Shown piece after piece: positions 1-8,139 of a DNA stretch of 25,740 nt. Position 1 is the first letter of the stretch, and every line of letters starts with the position of its first letter. A program made the translations under genes and the position numbers. Source of the DNA: CAG-826 sp964546565 (GTDB lineage Bacteria > Bacillota_I > Bacilli_A > RFN20 > CAG-826); assembly GCA_964546565.1 (NCBI GenBank), contig CAZJKC010000022.1:1-25740 (forward strand), given 5' to 3'. Below the pieces are notes generated by a model. It was not told the DNA's origin. It searched no databases and was given only the letters and a program-made list of their open reading frames with translations.

Positions 1-1711
1 ACTTATTACTTCTTCAGCCAATCAAGAATACCCCGAAGCTATGGAAGCTTTATATGATACGTATAGCGATGGCTATAAAGTAAGTATTAATTATCAAGAG
101 GCATTAAAGTGGGCCCAAAAGTTAACTGATTATTGTATCAAAAAATATGGCGAAGAAAATGAACAAACTATTGTTTGGCTCAATAATCTAGGAGTAGCTT
201 ATTTAAACCTTAGAAATAAAGAAGATTGTGAAAAAGGATTAGAATTATTAACAAGATGCTACCATATATATTGTGATAAATTAGGAGAGAAAAATCCTAA
301 TACTTTAGCGACATTAAGCAATTTAGCAACTACTTATAGCAATTTAGGGGATTACCAGAAGGCTATCGAATTAAATATCAAATGTTATGACTTACAACGT
401 GAAGTATTAGGGGAAACCCATTCTGATACCTTAACCACACTTAATAATTTAGCGTATTCTTATAGTTGTATAAGATATTTCCAAAATAGTTTAGAATATT
501 GTAATAAATGCTATGATTTGTATTGTAAAGTGTTCGGTGAAAAGCATCCTCGCACTTTAATTGCCCTTAATAATTTAGCTGCTACTTATAATGATTTAGG
601 GGATTACCAAAAAGCCTTAGAATTGAATGAAAAATGTTATGCACTAAGATGTGAAGTGTTAGGTGAAAAACATCATGATACTTTAACTTCACTTAATAAT
701 TTAGCCGAAACATATCGGAAAATACGGGATTATGACACTTCGATAAAATTGCATACCAAATGCTATGAACTTTGTTGCAAAATATTAGGAGAAAGACATC
801 CTGATGCTTTATCATCACTTAGTAATCTCGCACAAGTTTATAATGATCTTGAAGATTATCAAAAAGCATTAGAACTTATTATTAAATGCTATGATTTACG
901 TTGTGAAGTATTAGGGGAAAAACATCCTCAAACTTTATATTCCCTTAACACTCTAGGAACATGTTATTCTAAATTAGGCAATCATACTGAGGCTATCAAT
1001 TTATTACTATCTTGCCATAAGTTGCAATGTGAAGTATTAGGAGAAAAAAATAGCTCAACACTTATCACTCTCAGTAATTTAGGGATTGCTTATAATAGGT
1101 TTGGTGACCACGAAAGCGCTATAAACGTAAGCATTACATGTTATAATTTATTTAAAGAAACATTGGGCGAAGAACATCCTGATACTTTACAAACACTCAA
1201 TAATATTGCTAGTTTCTATTATCGACAAGGCCATTATGATATCTCTATCAAACTATTTTCTAGTTGTTATGAATCAAGTGTTAAAGTTCTTGGAGAAAAG
1301 AATCCGTCGGTTATATCTTTGGCAAACTATTTGGCTCTTAATTACGCTAAATTAGGAGAATACACTAAAACTTTAGAAATGTTTTATAATAATTATCCGA
1401 TATTATGTGAAGTATATGGTGAAAATCATCGCTATACCCAACTGACTGCCACTAACATATCAAATATACACCATGATTACTCACTTTATCTTTATAATCA
1501 AAAAGATTATGATAAAACTAGAGAATTAAACATAATGTATTATAACTTCTTATGTTCAATGACTAAGAAAGATTATCGAGAAATAAAGAAAACCATTCTC
1601 TTAATAATCGCTTATTCTATCCGTTTAAAAGACATTAAAACAAAAAATGAGTACTTTAAATTACTAAAAGAATGTGAAAAAAAGATAAAAGAAAGCTATT
1701 TTGATTCATAA
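1..1711 (+). CDS. Sel1/TPR repeat protein, 5' end outside window
   Basis: The frame is open from base 2, so the gene enters from the left edge; the ATG at 41 has no ribosome binding site and is internal. The first visible residues (Ala-rich stretch, then Tyr-x-x-Gly and a DY/NY-x-EA-x-x-W pattern) look like a Sel1 repeat. About ten 42-residue tetratricopeptide repeats of the kinesin-light-chain type (TPR_10/TPR_12) follow, each marked by a LGEKHPxTL turn and a LNNLAxxYxxLGDYxKAL helix pair. The last 90 residues are helical without clear repeats. TPR solenoids are protein-binding scaffolds, and in bacteria this type is often the sensor or adaptor half of a larger protein whose effector domain is N-terminal; here that part cannot be seen. 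It is followed on the same strand, after 79 bases with a promoter, by the RyR-channel gene. The family call is safe; the role is unknown. Confidence 0.85.
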   Translation, partial: LITSSANQEYPEAMEALYDTYSDGYKVSINYQEALKWAQKLTDYCIKKYGEENEQTIVWLNNLGVAYLNLRNKEDCEKGLELLTRCYHIYCDKLGEKNPNTLATLSNLATTYSNLGDYQKAIELNIKCYDLQREVLGETHSDTLTTLNNLAYSYSCIRYFQNSLEYCNKCYDLYCKVFGEKHPRTLIALNNLAATYNDLGDYQKALELNEKCYALRCEVLGEKHHDTLTSLNNLAETYRKIRDYDTSIKLHTKCYELCCKILGERHPDALSSLSNLAQVYNDLEDYQKALELIIKCYDLRCEVLGEKHPQTLYSLNTLGTCYSKLGNHTEAINLLLSCHKLQCEVLGEKNSSTLITLSNLGIAYNRFGDHESAINVSITCYNLFKETLGEEHPDTLQTLNNIASFYYRQGHYDISIKLFSSCYESSVKVLGEKNPSVISLANYLALNYAKLGEYTKTLEMFYNNYPILCEVYGENHRYTQLTATNISNIHHDYSLYLYNQKDYDKTRELNIMYYNFLCSMTKKDYREIKKTILLIIAYSIRLKDIKTKNEYFKLLKECEKKIKESYFDS

Positions 1712-1735
1712 GTATTTATATACAAGCAAACAAGA

Positions 1736-1763
1736 TTGAAAAAAAGATAAAATATTATACAAT
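1736..1763 (+). promoter_or_regulatory. Sigma-A type promoter for the RyR membrane gene
   Basis: TTGAAA at 1736-1741, a 16-base spacer and TACAAT at 1758-1763, about 15 bases before the ribosome binding site GGAGG (1779-1783). It would let the RyR pair be transcribed separately from the TPR gene, between which no terminator is visible. AT-rich background makes chance matches possible. Confidence 0.45.
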
Positions 1764-1790
1764 ATAAAAAAAGAACATGGAGGAAAGAAC

Positions 1791-3650
1791 ATGGATATTA
1801 TATTTCTTATACTAGCGATTATTATTATAATCATTGCGATAATTTTAGCCATTCGTAATCGGCATGATCGCGATAAATGGATACCATATTTGACCGTCTG
1901 CGCCTTTTTAGCCATTTTCTTTATCGTTCTTCCTACAAATTGGGAAAGTGATGGAAAAGTTTGGAATTCTTCGTTTTATAATATAATTTCATCAATGTTT
2001 TATAGCTTTAAAACCCTTGGTGGTGGTCAAAGTTTAGAACAATTCGAAACCATTTCCTTAACTAATGTGACTAGAAATATCTATATGGGGCTAGGTTATT
2101 TTATTTCTTTTATTGCTCCTTTATTAACATCTAGTTTAATCTTATCGTTTATCGGTGATTCTATCGATCGTATTCATTATTTCTTTATCATTACCCCAAA
2201 ATGTTATGTTTTTTCTGAAATAAACGAAAACACCTTAGCGATGGCGCAAGGTATTAAAAAAACACCAGGACGTAAAAAAATCATTTTCTGTAATTGTAAA
2301 GATGCCGATAAATATTTAATACAACAAGCTAAAATGCTTCATGGAATATTGCTTTATACATCTTGTAAGACATTAAAAATTCATGCCCAATGGCAAGTTA
2401 AAGAATATGAATTTAATCTCCTTTCAAGTTGTGAAGATAACAATATTGAAGCTTCCGAAGTTCTTATTTCACGAAAAGAACAATTGAAAAAATGTCATTT
2501 AACCATCAATGCTTTTATTCAAAAAGAAGTTAATATTAATTTTCTAGAAAAGATGATTCCTGAATCTGAAAATAACTTTATAAGATTACGATTTATCAAT
2601 GAAATAAACCTTTTCTGTAACAATCTATTTTATAAACAACCTATTTTTAAATTTGCTAATGATGATAAAGAAATAACCATGTTAATTATCGGATGTGGTT
2701 ATTTAGGAAAAGAAATGATGAAAACGGCGATATGGAATGGTCAAATTGAAGGTTATTCCTTAAAAATAATCGTTTTAGATAATCATGCTGATCAAATCAA
2801 GCAAGAAATAATGGCATATTATCCTGAGCTAAGCTACTATGACATTAATTATATTAAAGTAGATATTAAAACGCCACAATTTGAAGAAACCATTAAAGAG
2901 TATCATAATGCGACCTTTATTTGTATTGCCACAGGCTCTGATGATTTAAACGTTCAAACAGCTGATAATGTTTATCAAATATTCCGCCGTATCGATTTTA
3001 AAAAGACACCTCCTATATATACTCGTGTACGCAATTCGACAAAGAGCAATAACATGAGTCATAATAAGTTATTATCTGATCGAAACATTCATTTCTTTGG
3101 CACTATCGAATCTATATATTCAGAATGTACACTCTTTAATTCCGAATTAGAAAAACTAGCTTTAGCTATTCATCTTTTTTATTCAGAACAGTATGAAGAT
3201 TATCAAACAGCATGTCGAAAATTTTATTCTTCGTCATATAATCGGCGTTCATCAATGGCAAGTGCTTTACATATTCCCGTTAAACTTCATCAATGCGGAA
3301 TCGATATTTCTTCCATAAACGATCTTACCGAAGAACAACTTCAACAAATAGAAAAGATATTATCTGATCAAACTATTAAAGATAGACTCGCTATAAATGA
3401 GCATGAGCGATGGAATGCCTATATGCGTTGTGAAGGATGGCGAAAAGCTGATATTGAAACTATGACCATCCTTAAAAAACAAAAAGACAATGATACCCAT
3501 ATTCATGCTTGTCTAGTTTCTTGGGATGAATTAAAAATCGTCCAAGAAGAATATGATAAATTAGGCTTAGGAAAAAATGATTTCAAGGAAAATGATTATC
3601 AACTCGTATCATCTATTCCTCAAATTATTCGTAAAGCCAAAAAATTATGA
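1791..3650 (+). CDS. Membrane protein with Rossmann (RCK/TrkA-like) core and RyR-like C-terminus
   Basis: 619 residues; the ATG at 1791 has GGAGG 7 bases upstream. Three hydrophobic segments (about 3-21, 32-49 and 98-122) precede a cytosolic part. Between segments 2 and 3 lies an amphipathic stretch ending in a TLGGG turn (75-79), positioned like the pore loop of two-TM channels but without a canonical TVGYG filter. Residues 137-190 look like one nucleotide-binding half. Residues 296-400 are a second, clear Rossmann fold with GCGYLG (301-306) and the acidic D330 at the end of strand 2, as in TrkA_N/RCK domains that bind NAD-type ligands. The C-terminus (about 533-590) carries an EHERWNAYMRCEGW signature resembling the RyR domain (PF02026) fused to such proteins in bacteria. 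The stop is TGA at 3650 and the next gene, also RyR, starts 13 bases on, so the two are one unit. A ligand-gated membrane effector or ion pathway is a reasonable inference; channel activity is not shown. Confidence 0.75.
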   Translation: MDIIFLILAIIIIIIAIILAIRNRHDRDKWIPYLTVCAFLAIFFIVLPTNWESDGKVWNSSFYNIISSMFYSFKTLGGGQSLEQFETISLTNVTRNIYMGLGYFISFIAPLLTSSLILSFIGDSIDRIHYFFIITPKCYVFSEINENTLAMAQGIKKTPGRKKIIFCNCKDADKYLIQQAKMLHGILLYTSCKTLKIHAQWQVKEYEFNLLSSCEDNNIEASEVLISRKEQLKKCHLTINAFIQKEVNINFLEKMIPESENNFIRLRFINEINLFCNNLFYKQPIFKFANDDKEITMLIIGCGYLGKEMMKTAIWNGQIEGYSLKIIVLDNHADQIKQEIMAYYPELSYYDINYIKVDIKTPQFEETIKEYHNATFICIATGSDDLNVQTADNVYQIFRRIDFKKTPPIYTRVRNSTKSNNMSHNKLLSDRNIHFFGTIESIYSECTLFNSELEKLALAIHLFYSEQYEDYQTACRKFYSSSYNRRSSMASALHIPVKLHQCGIDISSINDLTEEQLQQIEKILSDQTIKDRLAINEHERWNAYMRCEGWRKADIETMTILKKQKDNDTHIHACLVSWDELKIVQEEYDKLGLGKNDFKENDYQLVSSIPQIIRKAKKL

Positions 3651-3663
3651 AAGGACTGATATT

Positions 3664-3945
3664 ATGTATACACCAAAACCAATCGATACATCGAAAATTG
3701 AATTATCATCTGATTTAAAAGAACTTACCGAATTAATTGCGGAAAATGTCCATGACGTATGGGCGGAAGAACGTATACGCAATGGATGGACCTATGGCCC
3801 TTCACGAAATGATGAAAAGAAAGAAACTCCTTGTCTTGTTCCATATTCAGAATTATCCGAAAGTGAAAAAGAATATGATCGTAATACAGCTATGGCCACT
3901 ATTAAATTAATATTATCGATGGGATTTGAAATCAAAAAGAAATAA
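3664..3945 (+). CDS. Small stand-alone RyR-domain protein
   Basis: 93 residues. The start used is ATG 3664, with AAGGA at 3650-3654 just upstream; a longer reading from 3577 would overlap the preceding gene by 74 bases without a ribosome binding site. Residues 28-90 match the RyR domain consensus closely: NVHDVWAEERIRNGWTYGP (28-46), then DEKKETPCLVPYSEL (50-64), SEKEYDR (67-73) and a final LGF/MGF-type turn (86-88). In animals, RyR repeats lie in the cytosolic shell of ryanodine receptors; bacterial copies are found alone or fused to TrkA-like membrane proteins, as in the gene just upstream. With a signature on both proteins, a shared ligand or a heteromer is plausible. No membrane segment or signal peptide is present, so it is cytosolic. 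It ends just before a terminator. The family call is strong, the function unknown. Confidence 0.85.
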   Translation: MYTPKPIDTSKIELSSDLKELTELIAENVHDVWAEERIRNGWTYGPSRNDEKKETPCLVPYSELSESEKEYDRNTAMATIKLILSMGFEIKKK

Positions 3946-3950
3946 CAAAC

Positions 3951-3993
3951 AAAAAAGGGCAAAACACTTCATAAGAAGGGCTTTGCTTTTTTT
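3951..3993. terminator. Bidirectional intrinsic terminator between convergent genes
   Basis: An imperfect hairpin (GCAAA paired with TTTGC, and CTTC-ATAA-GAAG at the tip) is bounded by A6 on the left and T7 on the right, so it can end transcription from the RyR genes on the plus strand and from the TIR-methyltransferase gene on the minus strand. Confidence 0.7.
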
Positions 3994-4010
3994 ATGAAAT
4001 ATTCTTTTAC

Positions 4011-5303
4011 TTATTTTTTAGCTATATAAAAGACAAATCCTAAAGAAAAAATAAAGTCATCTTTTTTAAAACAATCATGAATTTCTTCAATAACATTTTG
4101 AAGCCATAAATAATCTTCATGATATTCAACGCTACGGGGATATTTATCTTTCATTTCCTGGGCATTAGCTAAAATAAAAGGAAAATAAATTTGAAACAAA
4201 ATATCTTTTTGCTCAGAATTCATTCCTGCAGTTGATAATCCTTGCTTTAACAATTGAATATGCGAGAAACTAGACATAACCAAATCATGATAAATTTGGC
4301 GACCGTTTTGTCGATTACCTGATTGTTCGTTATTGCGACATATTTTGTATATTCTATCAAAATAATGCTTTGGATCCGGCCAAGCAAAATTTAATCCATC
4401 ATCAATATCACGAATAGTCATTATGCCATCATCTGCTAAATACTTTCTTAATATTTTAAGAACTTCAACTGGCTTTTTTAAATGCAACAATACCATAGAA
4501 ATATTAATAATATCAAATTTATCAATATCTAATGTTTTCATCAATGATATGAGATTATCTTCAAAAGAAGTAGTTTCAATATCTATAATTTCAAAATGAT
4601 AATTATTCATTTGATATTTTTCTTTTGCTATTAAAATTTGACGTTCACTTTTATCGATGCCAACAAAATTAGCCAAAGAAAATTGTTGTGTAATAGGAAT
4701 TAACATTTCCCCTGTTCCACATCCAACATCTAAGACATTACTATTTTGATATTTCTTAAATATTTCTTGATAAAGATCAATATCAAACAAACGAGAAATT
4801 TCATTTTGCTTTTTTAAGCGTTGGTCTTCTGCCTTTTGCACGACATAATAACTCTTTTGCCGGTCATCACTTTTACTTATAAGATACTTTTGAGATTTAA
4901 TTAATGAATTAGCAATTCTATCAATACTTTCATTATCTTTGATATAAACAAATTGATAACGCCGTATATAATACATCATTTCTTGGAAGTTTATATCATT
5001 CATATCGAAATCATTGGTACACAATGGCTGAATAACGGCGAGATCATTGTGACTATTTTTAGCCACATTATGGGCTAATTCAACTTCATTTAAGACAGCT
5101 TCTGATACGGCTGACCGCTCATTAAGAACTAAAATAAATACTTTCGAGTGGCTAATGCCATCCGCAATAGCTTTTCCATATCTTCCAACAATATTACGTG
5201 GTGCATACCAACAAGAAAAGCCCCTATTTTCTAATTCATTAGCAAGCGATTCTACTAAAGGTAAATCCTCTTTTTGATAACTAAAAAAACAGTCATATAT
5301 CAT
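4011..5303 (-). CDS. TIR domain - class I methyltransferase fusion protein
   Basis: 430 residues from ATG 5303, chosen because AAGGTGAG lies 5-6 bases upstream; an in-frame TTG at 5321 has no such site. Residues 1-135 are a TIR domain of the bacterial TIR_2 kind: DCFFSYQKED at the start, CWYAPRNI (31-38, the WxAPR box), then a SxxxS-AVLNEVELA helix with E73 in the place of the catalytic glutamate of NAD-cleaving TIRs. A helical, Lys/Gln-rich linker leads to a SAM-dependent methyltransferase fold with motif I LDVGCGTGE (191-199), an acidic end of strand 2 (GIDKS) and the Methyltransf_25-like order of strands thereafter. The TIR half probably cleaves NAD+; the acceptor of the methyltransferase half is unknown. 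The gene begins 14 bases after the stop of the nuclease gene and its ribosome binding site sits in that gap, so they are co-translated. It faces the RyR pair across a terminator. Confidence 0.85.
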   Translation of the reverse strand: MIYDCFFSYQKEDLPLVESLANELENRGFSCWYAPRNIVGRYGKAIADGISHSKVFILVLNERSAVSEAVLNEVELAHNVAKNSHNDLAVIQPLCTNDFDMNDINFQEMMYYIRRYQFVYIKDNESIDRIANSLIKSQKYLISKSDDRQKSYYVVQKAEDQRLKKQNEISRLFDIDLYQEIFKKYQNSNVLDVGCGTGEMLIPITQQFSLANFVGIDKSERQILIAKEKYQMNNYHFEIIDIETTSFEDNLISLMKTLDIDKFDIINISMVLLHLKKPVEVLKILRKYLADDGIMTIRDIDDGLNFAWPDPKHYFDRIYKICRNNEQSGNRQNGRQIYHDLVMSSFSHIQLLKQGLSTAGMNSEQKDILFQIYFPFILANAQEMKDKYPRSVEYHEDYLWLQNVIEEIHDCFKKDDFIFSLGFVFYIAKK

Positions 5304-5317
5304 TTTTCTCACCTTTA

Positions 5318-8077
5318 TCAATCTTTGAAACGATTATATTTTTTCTTAGCATAATAAGCATATAATCCCATCGTAGCAAACATTAACATCATAATGAATA
5401 GAAACACCTTCTCATTGTTGGATTTATTCATCAAATTAGAATACTGTACCTTTGAACTTCCATTTATCGCTAAATAACTTTTCGCAAAGGCAATTGAATC
5501 ACCAATCTTACATGTTCCATAACTATTAGTTACATCATCACAACCTTGAACTATACTTTGACCAAAAGTATCAAGATTATCATATTTATTAATTAAAGAA
5601 ATAATACTAGCATCATTTGCCGCTAATAAATCACAGAAATTATTGCTCGACACATTACGCATATTAAGCCATTCATCAATTAACTTATTAGCGTCACTTA
5701 TCCGATATAAACATATATCACCTTGCCCCGAAGCATAACACGAGATGATAGAACTTGAACTATTATAACGAATGGTATTTCGACTAACACTATTATCGGT
5801 AGTAATAATTGAGGCTTTCCCACTACTATCGATAGATATTTCCCATTTACTAGTGGTATCAACACTCGATGATGTGGTTAAATAATTTTTATTTGTACCA
5901 CCTGATGCTGTTAAATAACCTGTTCCCGTATAAAATGTATAATCACCATCATTTATTCCTAACGTTAATTCTTGAATTGAACTTGTTTCTGTATTATCTT
6001 CATATAAATAAGAATAAACATCTGTCGTTTTATTTATATTCACAATACCACGATTATTCTTATTTTGTGTCGTACTCATCGCATAATCATTATTATAAGA
6101 GGCTATCACATAAATATCGCCTTCTATTAATTCATCACTGCTTGTCACCATTTGATAATAAGTAGTACTTGTAATGGTGATAATAGGGGCCGTCACGATT
6201 ACTTCACATTCCGCAAATATACCATTAACTATAGCTTTTATAGTGGCATTACCGGCCTTTAAAGCTGTTAACACACCATTTTCAACTTTAACAACAGAAG
6301 CATCACTACTTTGCCAATTTATTTCACTATATGTAGCGTCTTGTGGGCTTATCGTCACCGATATAGTTGCGGTCTCATTAACATTCATATTTAATGATGT
6401 CGCACTTAAAGAAACACCCGTTACGGGTATATCAGTCGAACCACTTTCACTTATAATCTTATAAGTTATAGAATAGGATTTTATGTATAATGAATTAATT
6501 GTGGCGTTGATTTCAATAACAACTTCTTCGTTCTCTTTAATAACATATTCTTGTAAATTAGTAATATTAACATCTGTATATGTCGAACTATAGGCACCGG
6601 ATATTTCTTGAAATGTTTTCTCTCCGCTATCATAAAGTGATGTAGTTCCGGCTTTAATTGTAATCGTACCAGAACCCTGACTTTTATTTGATTTCATGTT
6701 TAAAGTTACATTGGTAATTTGAACATTTTGATATCCTGATAAAGTTAATGTTGCGTTATTACCGTTAGTGATTTGATGTGTTGTACTATAACTTTGTGAA
6801 TAAACTGCACTACTACTAGAAGGAGCTTCCCCTTCACTAGAAACACTATTTTTACTTTCAACTGTATATTTTACTGTGGGATTAGTTGTATCTTCATCTT
6901 CGTCTCCACTTGATAAAGAAGATACTGTAACTTCACAAGTAGCTTCTTTTCCGTTATCAGTTGTCGCTCTTATCGTCGCATTGCCTTCACTAATACCAGT
7001 GACATATCCATTAGTAACCGTCGCGACATTGGCGTCACTTGTTTGCCATGTGACATATTTATTAGAAGCATTACTTGGTGTATAGGTAACACTTAGTAAT
7101 TTTGATGACCCTACTGTAAGATCCATGCTACTAGAAGATAATTGGATGGATTCAATTTCACCACCATCATCTTCGCTACCATCATCAAGTAAAGCGCCTT
7201 GTCCGCTATAGGAGCTATCCCATATCATCCTGGCAAATTCCGGATGATCAATATAGGGATTCCTTGTCCCTGTATATTGCGCACATTTTTCATTTCGATA
7301 TTGTTCGAAAGAATCAACAGGATCTAACTCATTCCAGTCCATTAATAAATTCCAACTAGAAGAATCCGAATTACTACCGCCATAAACAATAGATGTTATC
7401 TTTAAATTACCGGCTTTACTAAAATCAGTATTAGCTGAAACTTCAGTTGAATAGTGCGTATACATATACATGAGAATACGTGCTATATCACCTTTAACGC
7501 TATCACGTGGCTCCCAATAGGTATCATTGTAATAATTTCCATAACCTTTTTCTTTAACATCTGATGCTGTTTCATCTAAATCAGCAAAAGGCTTATTACC
7601 ACGTGATGAATTGTAACTTTGACTAGCGGGCCTTATGTGATGAATGTCTGAGCCGGCTCCTGATGTTCCATACAAGCCATTCGATAAACTTTGAGGCCAA
7701 ACATGTTCTCTATTCCATGTTGTTCCACCATCCCAAGTTCCCGATACTGATTGACCGGTATATAACAATATGATGTTATCTGAATTATCAGGATCCGTAT
7801 CTGTATTAATAGTGTATGTCTTTATTTGGTCATATGTGGTATATGTTGTATGTTCATCCTGCATTAAACCCGCTAAAGATTCTAAAAGAGCATCTCCTGA
7901 TAAGCCAGTCACATTATATGTTTCATTCGATGTATAAAAACTATCAACACTTGTCGTAGTAGCGTATTTATCTACCACTATATTATCAATCTTTTCTTGT
8001 TTATATGAATTATCAAAAGAAGAATATGCCCCTGATAATGTCATAAACATAAACGCTATAATTTTAAAGATATTCAT
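5318..8077 (-). CDS. Secreted Endonuclease I family nuclease with BIG2 domains and C-terminal anchor
   Basis: 919 residues; ATG 8077 has AAGGAGAT 7-8 bases upstream. A signal peptide (about 1-18) leads to an Endonuclease I domain (PF04231) of about residues 60-290: WNREHVWPQS (121-130), DIHHIRP (144-150) and NSSRGNKPF (156-164) are the metal- and histidine-bearing motifs of this family, and a later MDWNELDPVDSFEQYRNE block closes the domain. BIG2 Ig-like domains follow at about 308-386 and 551-629, separated by a beta-rich Ser/Thr segment. Residues about 636-790 form another beta-rich module beginning YQMVTSSDELIEGDIYVIA. A membrane helix (about 890-909) and a basic tail (KKKYNRFKD) end the protein, so it is likely held on the outer face of the membrane. 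Expected role: degrading extracellular DNA or RNA for nutrients or defence against DNA uptake. It leads the operon that also carries the TIR-methyltransferase. Confidence 0.88.
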   Translation of the reverse strand: MNIFKIIAFMFMTLSGAYSSFDNSYKQEKIDNIVVDKYATTTSVDSFYTSNETYNVTGLSGDALLESLAGLMQDEHTTYTTYDQIKTYTINTDTDPDNSDNIILLYTGQSVSGTWDGGTTWNREHVWPQSLSNGLYGTSGAGSDIHHIRPASQSYNSSRGNKPFADLDETASDVKEKGYGNYYNDTYWEPRDSVKGDIARILMYMYTHYSTEVSANTDFSKAGNLKITSIVYGGSNSDSSSWNLLMDWNELDPVDSFEQYRNEKCAQYTGTRNPYIDHPEFARMIWDSSYSGQGALLDDGSEDDGGEIESIQLSSSSMDLTVGSSKLLSVTYTPSNASNKYVTWQTSDANVATVTNGYVTGISEGNATIRATTDNGKEATCEVTVSSLSSGDEDEDTTNPTVKYTVESKNSVSSEGEAPSSSSAVYSQSYSTTHQITNGNNATLTLSGYQNVQITNVTLNMKSNKSQGSGTITIKAGTTSLYDSGEKTFQEISGAYSSTYTDVNITNLQEYVIKENEEVVIEINATINSLYIKSYSITYKIISESGSTDIPVTGVSLSATSLNMNVNETATISVTISPQDATYSEINWQSSDASVVKVENGVLTALKAGNATIKAIVNGIFAECEVIVTAPIITITSTTYYQMVTSSDELIEGDIYVIASYNNDYAMSTTQNKNNRGIVNINKTTDVYSYLYEDNTETSSIQELTLGINDGDYTFYTGTGYLTASGGTNKNYLTTSSSVDTTSKWEISIDSSGKASIITTDNSVSRNTIRYNSSSSIISCYASGQGDICLYRISDANKLIDEWLNMRNVSSNNFCDLLAANDASIISLINKYDNLDTFGQSIVQGCDDVTNSYGTCKIGDSIAFAKSYLAINGSSKVQYSNLMNKSNNEKVFLFIMMLMFATMGLYAYYAKKKYNRFKD

Positions 8078-8110
8078 AATTAAATCTCCTTGTTAACAAT
8101 ATTAAAACAC

Positions 8111-8139
8111 ATTTTACGTTTTTTCGCGAGAAAAGTTAA
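8111..8139 (-). promoter_or_regulatory. Promoter of nuclease-TIR operon with TCGCGA operator-like palindrome
   Basis: On the minus strand TTAACT (8139-8134), a 17-base spacer and TAAAAT (8116-8111) lie about 35 bases before the nuclease start. The spacer is filled by a palindrome with one mismatch centred on TCGCGA (8119-8134), the kind of placement used by repressors that block polymerase. Confidence 0.45.

Noticed and set aside
3577..3663. Longer N-terminus for the small RyR gene from ATG 3577
   Set aside because: It overlaps the upstream gene by 74 bases and lacks a ribosome binding site, while ATG 3664 has AAGGA at the right distance.
3650..5320. Mycoplasma-type code with TGA as tryptophan
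   Set aside because: TGA ends at least the RyR-membrane and nuclease genes at the expected points, and all tryptophans in domain motifs are TGG.
5304..5321. TTG start for the TIR-methyltransferase
   Set aside because: The ribosome binding site lies downstream of it and serves ATG 5303.
5869..7085. Plus-strand ORFs of 69-98 codons opposite the nuclease gene
   Set aside because: They are antisense shadows of the BIG2 region, with no ribosome binding sites and no domain pattern.
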